Positions 62,838 to 64,000 of a stretch of 64,000 bases of DNA are shown here, piece by piece. This stretch comes from Clostridium_AD sp050717545 (GTDB lineage: Bacteria > Bacillota > Clostridia > Clostridiales > Clostridiaceae): NCBI RefSeq assembly GCF_050717545.1, contig NZ_JBOITN010000033.1, forward strand, positions 80,641 to 144,640. Reading direction: 5' to 3'. The notes under the pieces were generated by a model that was not told the DNA's origin, searched no databases, and saw only the letters and a list, made by a program, of their open reading frames with translations. Made by a program: the position numbers and the translations under genes. Every line of letters begins with the position of its first letter. Position 1 is the stretch's first letter.

Positions 62838-63004
62838 TGCGAGTCTATAGTGAACATTAAATTGTTGGATCCTTCGCACCATAAATATAAGAGAAATTCT
62901 TTGTAAATAGTAAAATATACGATAGGAGTGATGCGTATAAAGAATAAAACTGTGAAAATGAACATAAATCTAATGAATTAAGAAGATTTTTGATCATTTT
63001 TGCT
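62838..63004 (+). promoter_or_regulatory. CRISPR leader
   Basis: 167 AT-rich bases between cas2 and the first repeat, in the position of a leader: it should hold the array promoter and the sequence recognised during spacer insertion. The last bases before repeat 1 are TTTTTGATCATTTTTGCT, including the short palindrome TGATCA. I see no confident -35/-10 pair. Confidence 0.8.
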
Positions 63005-64000
63005 GTCGCTCCCTATATGGGGGCGTGGATTGAAATCAAAGTAGATACTAGTCCAACCATCCTGGAAGCTGTCGCTCCCTATATGGGGGCGTGGATTGAA
63101 ATAATTGTTAATTCACTATCACAGATTTCTCGTTCAAGTCGCTCCCTATATGGGGGCGTGGATTGAAATATCGAATTTAAAACAGTAGGTGAATTTGTTG
63201 TAAGTCGCTCCCTATATGGGGGCGTGGATTGAAATCATCTTTTTCTTTATACTCAAAACTCTCTATAGTGTCGCTCCCTATATGGGGGCGTGGATTGAAA
63301 TTAAAAATGTTTTACCATCCGTTGTTATAAGTCTAGTCGCTCCCTATATGGGGGCGTGGATTGAAATCAACGAATGATATGCAGACATTTATAATCCTTG
63401 CGGTCGCTCCCTATATGGGGGCGTGGATTGAAATTTGATCTTGTTGATATCTTGGTAAGTTAAGCATAAGTCGCTCCCTATATGGGGGCGTGGATTGAAA
63501 TTCTCTGCTCCTTGAAGAATCATTGCTTTATCTAAGTCGCTCCCTATATGGGGGCGTGGATTGAAATAATAACTTTATTAACTTTACCTACGAATCCATT
63601 TATGTCGCTCCCTATATGGGGGCGTGGATTGAAATATTAATAATTCACCCTCCTAATTTTTATTACATCAGTCGCTCCCTATATGGGGGCGTGGATTGAA
63701 ATATCAACTGGGTTGTTTTTTATGAATTCTTCTCTCTGGTCGCTCCCTATATGGGGGCGTGGATTGAAATCATTAACTAAAGTTACATCTTCCGTAGTTA
63801 TATAGTCGCTCCCTATATGGGGGCGTGGATTGAAATCGCCACTGTGGTCACACCTAAATTTTGTGTCACTAGTCGCTCCCTATATGGGGGCGTGGATTGA
63901 AATCTAACTATATTTAATGCATTTGCTAGGGCATCTTGGTCGCTCCCTATATGGGGGCGTGGATTGAAATTGATCTAGAAGTTATTAAGCTACAAAAATA
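63005..64000 (+). CRISPR. Type I-C CRISPR array, 15 repeats, running off the window
   Basis: Fifteen identical 32-nt repeats, beginning GTCGCTCCC and ending GTGGATTGAAAT, start at 63005, 63071, 63138, 63204, 63270, 63336, 63403, 63470, 63536, 63604, 63671, 63739, 63805, 63872 and 63939. The 14 complete spacers are 34-36 nt and all differ; a fifteenth is cut by the window end. The repeat contains the short hairpin CCC...GGG typical for type I-C. No repeat has decayed, so this is the leader-near, recent part of the array. With Cas5c cutting, each crRNA should start with an 11-nt tag ending ATTGAAAT. Confidence 0.99.

Noticed and set aside
62931..62981. 16-codon frame with TAGGAGTG before its ATG in the CRISPR leader
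   Set aside because: Too short to judge, the site is only four bases from the ATG, and it lies where the leader promoter is expected.
54913..64000. CRISPR locus as a new or hybrid subtype
   Set aside because: Gene order, Cas5c, Cas8c, Cas7c and the repeat type are all standard type I-C; the absence of cas6 is normal for the subtype.
63037..64000. Self-targeting spacers against this window
   Set aside because: By eye I found no spacer with a long match inside the 64 kb; this was not an exhaustive search, and the rest of the genome was not available.

Overview
The window reads as a chromosomal stretch of a low-GC, spore-forming anaerobic Firmicute, most likely a Clostridium sensu stricto relative. 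The signs are very AT-rich DNA, strong AGGAGG-type ribosome sites, frequent GTG and TTG starts, a T-box leader, a GerMN lipoprotein, and clostridial families such as DUF1540, DUF3783 and YkvI. I saw no rRNA or tRNA gene and no complete insertion sequence or prophage. The species cannot be fixed from the sequence alone.

Layout: 0-6 kb holds proC, a secreted protein, and an ABC transporter followed by its own histidine kinase and response regulator. At 6.1-6.6 kb is a small unknown gene whose promoter carries a LexA-type SOS box. 6.7-20.5 kb has an HD-GYP protein, a SEC-C methionine aminopeptidase, a chagasin-like inhibitor, a 1810-residue kinase-like/ATPase/TPR/GAF/GGDEF sensor, an M16C peptidase, cinA and ferritin. 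20.6-24.1 kb (minus strand) has an intracellular subtilase, a YdcZ transporter, a dUTPase-like protein and two 2H-phosphoesterase paralogues, one of which has lost its catalytic motifs. 24.2-31.5 kb has a DUF1540 peptide, murA, a WalJ-type MBL hydrolase, a GerMN lipoprotein, a SEC-C protein, an ABC-2 exporter set and rlmH. 31.5-36.5 kb has a tryptophan T-box driving a trpB without trpA, then a LacI-type regulator with deoC and pdp under a promoter with a cre-like operator. 36.7-41.6 kb has a membrane protein, a second two-component system, a MATE transporter and a small coiled-coil protein. 41.7-54.5 kb has racE, a cyclophilin, an XRE/S24-like regulator, an H-NOX chemoreceptor, PAP2, two radical SAM proteins, YkvI, a lipoprotein, an MsmX-type ATPase and a PucR/CdaR-type regulator.

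54.9-64.0 kb is a complete type I-C CRISPR-Cas locus in the order cas3-cas5c-cas8c-cas7c-cas4-cas1-cas2, followed by a leader and an array of 15 identical 32-nt repeats that runs off the end. cas8c contains a perfect internal ribosome site and in-frame ATG that would make a separate 137-residue small subunit (Cas11c). There is no cas6, because Cas5c processes the crRNA in this subtype.

Most noteworthy: the H-NOX domain keeps every residue of the known O2-binding pocket (W9, N74, H102, P115, Y131/S133/R135, Y140); the SOS-controlled orphan gene; the hidden Cas11c; the active/dead 2H pair next to a dUTPase; a four-copy family of nested-hairpin terminators, one grown into a 94-nt palindrome just before the CRISPR locus; and a 36-bp repeat found in two unrelated places.
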